64,000 nucleotides of DNA from Aristolochia californica (lineage: Eukaryota; Streptophyta; Magnoliopsida; Piperales; Aristolochiaceae), in assembly GCA_029961685.1 (NCBI GenBank), contig JARWKL010000008.1:34411619-34475618 (forward strand), given 5' to 3'. Shown here one piece after another: positions 61,922-64,000 of the stretch (position 1 is the stretch's first letter; every line of letters starts with the position of its first letter). The notes beneath the pieces were generated by a model. The model was not told the DNA's origin, searched no databases, and was given only the letters and a program-made list of their open reading frames with translations. A program made the translations under genes and the position numbers.

Positions 61922-63329
61922 CTGGGGGTGAGAGAATAACATGAACTCCTAACTTGCTGCAAATGATATATAGAATGTTTTTTGTATAATGTGGCAGATC
62001 TACCAAATAATTTGCTGACCAAGGAATAATATGCCAATTCTTCAAAAATAATAATCGAGCCAACGAAAAATTTTTACCAAGTCACTCCGAAACATTTATA
62101 AAACTTGGGCACATATACCAAGGCTGGAAATAAGTGACCCAAGTCAGGTTGACCCGGACCGAGTTGACTCAGTAGGATAGGAGCATCCTCGGGTCAACAT
62201 AACCTTCACTAGGTGAACACAGGCTGGTCCGGGTCTGGGTCTGGGTTGGGCTAGCACTCAATTAAACCAGTTCCCTAAGTTAGGAAACGTTTAATTTTTA
62301 AACAGTGTTTTCTTCTCATAGCGCCGAAAAACCAGAGATAGTGACGAACAGATAATCCAGGCAGATTAATTAGCGTGCAAGGAGTTTTCAGAAAATCTTT
62401 CCGAAGATAGTCAAGAGCAACAGAACCTTTTTGTCGTCGAAAAGATCGAGAGATCTGGAACATCCTTCCTCTTCCTCTCGACCGAACAGAGCGGAAACAA
62501 AACGTTCTTCGTCCAGAAATGGCAACTCGTCTTCCTTCCTGATTCCTCTCGGCCGAACAATGCTTCCTCACGGTTGGTTTCCTTCCGTAACATGAATGCC
62601 AACAAAAAAATTCCAGAACTGATGTAGAGTAGTCGATCCTTTGGTCTCTAAGCTGTCGATGAAGATGAGCGAAGGAGAAAAAACTGTCGTTCCACAGTGG
62701 ATTTTCAAAGACGTAGGAGATCAATCAGCAGCGGAGTTTTCGAAATAAGCGGAGAAGATATCTCCCAGAGATCAGTAAATCTTTCCGAAAATAGAATAGT
62801 GGTAATCTTTCGGGATCGTCTCTGTTCGAATAAATTCTTTCTAACGAAATCAATAAGTCGTCGTCCTCTCGAAGCGACAACACCGCTAGTGTGACCGTCA
62901 CGAGACAACCACTCAGTAACTCGATGGAGGCTGGGGTTGTCGTTACCTACGACACCAACAGAGCTTAATAGCAACGTGCTTTCCGAACAAAGAGGGCTTC
63001 TCAGTAGAACGATAAATCACAACAGCAACGTAGCAAAATAATGATAATAATCAGAAATATGATAGTAGTAGATTCTTGAGGAAGACCAGTCAAGAAGATT
63101 CAGACAAAAACCATGATTAGTAAGTTGTTGGAACTGCTCCATCATGATACGATGATAATGGCAGAAATTGAGCAAAGATAGGATAGCGACAGAAGAAAAC
63201 TAACTCTGCCAGACCAATTCTACTAGCCTAAGCGAGAAAAACTACAAACTAGGCAAAAATATTAGCAAAAGAAAAAAAATTATGGGTTTTGTTTCCTGAA
63301 AAACCATAGATGTGAGTCATAAAAATCAA
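61922..63329 (-). mobile_element. Non-coding internal region of a deleted copia element
   Basis: About 1.4 kb between a primer-binding site (right) and a polypurine tract (left) on the minus strand. No gag or pol domain is recognised. The frame of 149 residues at 62275-62724 and the overlapping 62411-62605, 62697-62894 and 62705-62974 frames show no family motif. The right part looks like a long untranslated leader. The segment at 62130-62240 has repeated gttgacccg and gggtctgggt words. It fits either a non-autonomous derivative that lost its coding region, or a fusion of the 5' leader of one element to the 3' tail of another, which would explain the unmatched LTRs. Confidence 0.5.
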
Positions 63330-63343
63330 AAGCTCTGATACCA
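63330..63343 (-). promoter_or_regulatory. Primer-binding site (initiator tRNA-Met type)
   Basis: Minus-strand TGGTATCAGAGC starts directly after the LTR end (cataaattcaaca). This is the classic plant Ty1/copia primer-binding site, complementary to the 3' end of initiator tRNA-Met, and it fixes the orientation: the element runs leftward from here. Confidence 0.85.
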
Positions 63344-63783
63344 TGTTGAATTTATGGAAAAGTGAAATACTTCATTGACACCAATCACTTGTTGTAATCA
63401 GAGTACATGAAACCTCTATTTATAATAGAGGAAGGTAGTAGAGTCCAATTACAATAAAACTATCCTTGTCCCAATTACACCCAAACTCTAACACTTAAAG
63501 ATAAGTCCTAACATAATTAAATAATTCACTATAGATAAAAGATAAACATAACTCAAACTAAAACTCTTCTTTGACGTGACCATAAGATAAGATACTTTCG
63601 TGTGTCCTTCTTGATCTTCCAATTGATATGATAAGGATACCGGCTCATGGTAATCATTATGGGTTCTACTTCTTATGCGCTTGGGCCCATCTTGTGGGTC
63701 TTTCTTGGTCGTGTCACCATCTTATTATAATCTCAGATATGTGGGTCTTCCTTGGTCGTGTGGGTTGAGCTTATCTTCCAACA
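63344..63783 (-). mobile_element. Ty1/copia LTR, family 1, with adjoining PBS
   Basis: A 440-bp LTR on the minus strand from TGTTGGAAGATAAGCTCAAC to cataaattcaaca, with TATA box complement at 63417-63424. It is the same family as the solo LTR at 11671-12103: shared words include agagtttgggtgtaattgg and gtaattggactctactacc. It is followed by a primer-binding site, so it acts as a 5' LTR for the region to its left. It is also preceded (63784-63795) by a polypurine tract and pol-like tail, so it is simultaneously placed as a 3' LTR for the element to its right. Confidence 0.8.
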
Positions 63784-64000
63784 CTCCCCTTCAAGCTGGG
63801 GGAAAGAGAACAACATGAACTCACAGCTTGCTACAAATTATGTATAGAATATTTTTGTATAAAATGGCACATCTTCGAATTTGCCTTCATCTTCCAACAT
63901 TCCCCCTCATGCTGTTGCATCCTTCCATGATGCCCTGATGGCATAATATAAGTGAGAGTAAAAATCACTCCTAGTTGGTCAGCCATTGTTTCGTACTCTA
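63784..64000 (-). mobile_element. 3' tail of another copia element (partial)
   Basis: Minus-strand cttgaaggggag (63784-63795) is a polypurine tract before the LTR, and the words before it (gtagcaagctgtgagttcat) fit the end of copia pol. At 63899 a second LTR-like start occurs (catgagggggaa followed by tgttggaagatg), only about 30 bp long before the sequence changes, which suggests another truncated junction. The window ends here, so the rest of the element cannot be judged. Confidence 0.5.

Noticed and set aside
62275..62974. Frames of 64-149 residues in the copia interior
   Set aside because: They overlap one another on both strands and show no gag, protease, integrase or RT motif; the position fits an untranslated leader.

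Overview
The window is nuclear DNA from a flowering plant, probably a eudicot. It is repeat-rich and gene-poor: I find no ordinary host gene. The plant assignment rests on the repeat types: Ty1/copia LTRs with a TGGTATCAGAGC primer-binding site, a Ty3/gypsy element with Athila/Tat-type sequence marks, and a plant-type PIF/Harbinger transposon with two genes and introns. I cannot name the species.

Layout. (1) 1-43310 is a head-to-tail array of an AT-rich satellite with a monomer of about 667 bp, roughly 62 copies, all in one orientation. Three LTR-like insertions interrupt it, at 11671-12103, 16396-16969 and 30105-30752. (2) 43311-51574 is a composite insertion. It holds a minus-strand Ty3/gypsy remnant (3' LTR 43311-44589, polypurine tract, integrase/RT stub, retropepsin fragment). 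The remnant is cut at the retropepsin active site by a PIF/Harbinger transposon whose DDE transposase gene (47676-49008, three exons, 390 codons) is intact, while its Myb/SANT-like partner gene (49653-50609) is broken. The right edge carries a 356-bp duplication around a C29 run and degenerate CCCTAAA-like sequence. (3) About 51573-61480 is the same satellite in the same orientation, about 15 monomers, but of a different and more rearranged subfamily. (4) 61486-64000 is a mosaic of minus-strand Ty1/copia pieces: two related but different LTRs, a non-coding internal region, and the 3' tail of a further copy.

Organisation. Inside the array, monomer types A-B-C-D recur as a four-monomer higher-order repeat of about 2.66 kb, clearest at 20-29 kb. 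Each monomer carries a BamHI site (GGATCC), a G-rich box on the plus strand, and two dyad symmetries. Several insertions and breakpoints fall in or beside the second dyad. Two of the solo-LTR insertions share the same target position and the same target-site mismatch, and their flanking monomers share private variants, so they look like one insertion later copied with its surroundings by a duplication offset of about 13.7 kb.

Function. The only gene that reads as potentially functional is the Harbinger transposase. The many 60-90 residue open frames in the satellite are recurrent by-products of a repeated consensus. Assignments come from reading the sequence and remembered family motifs; no alignment or database search was run, and monomer counts and identities are estimates by eye.
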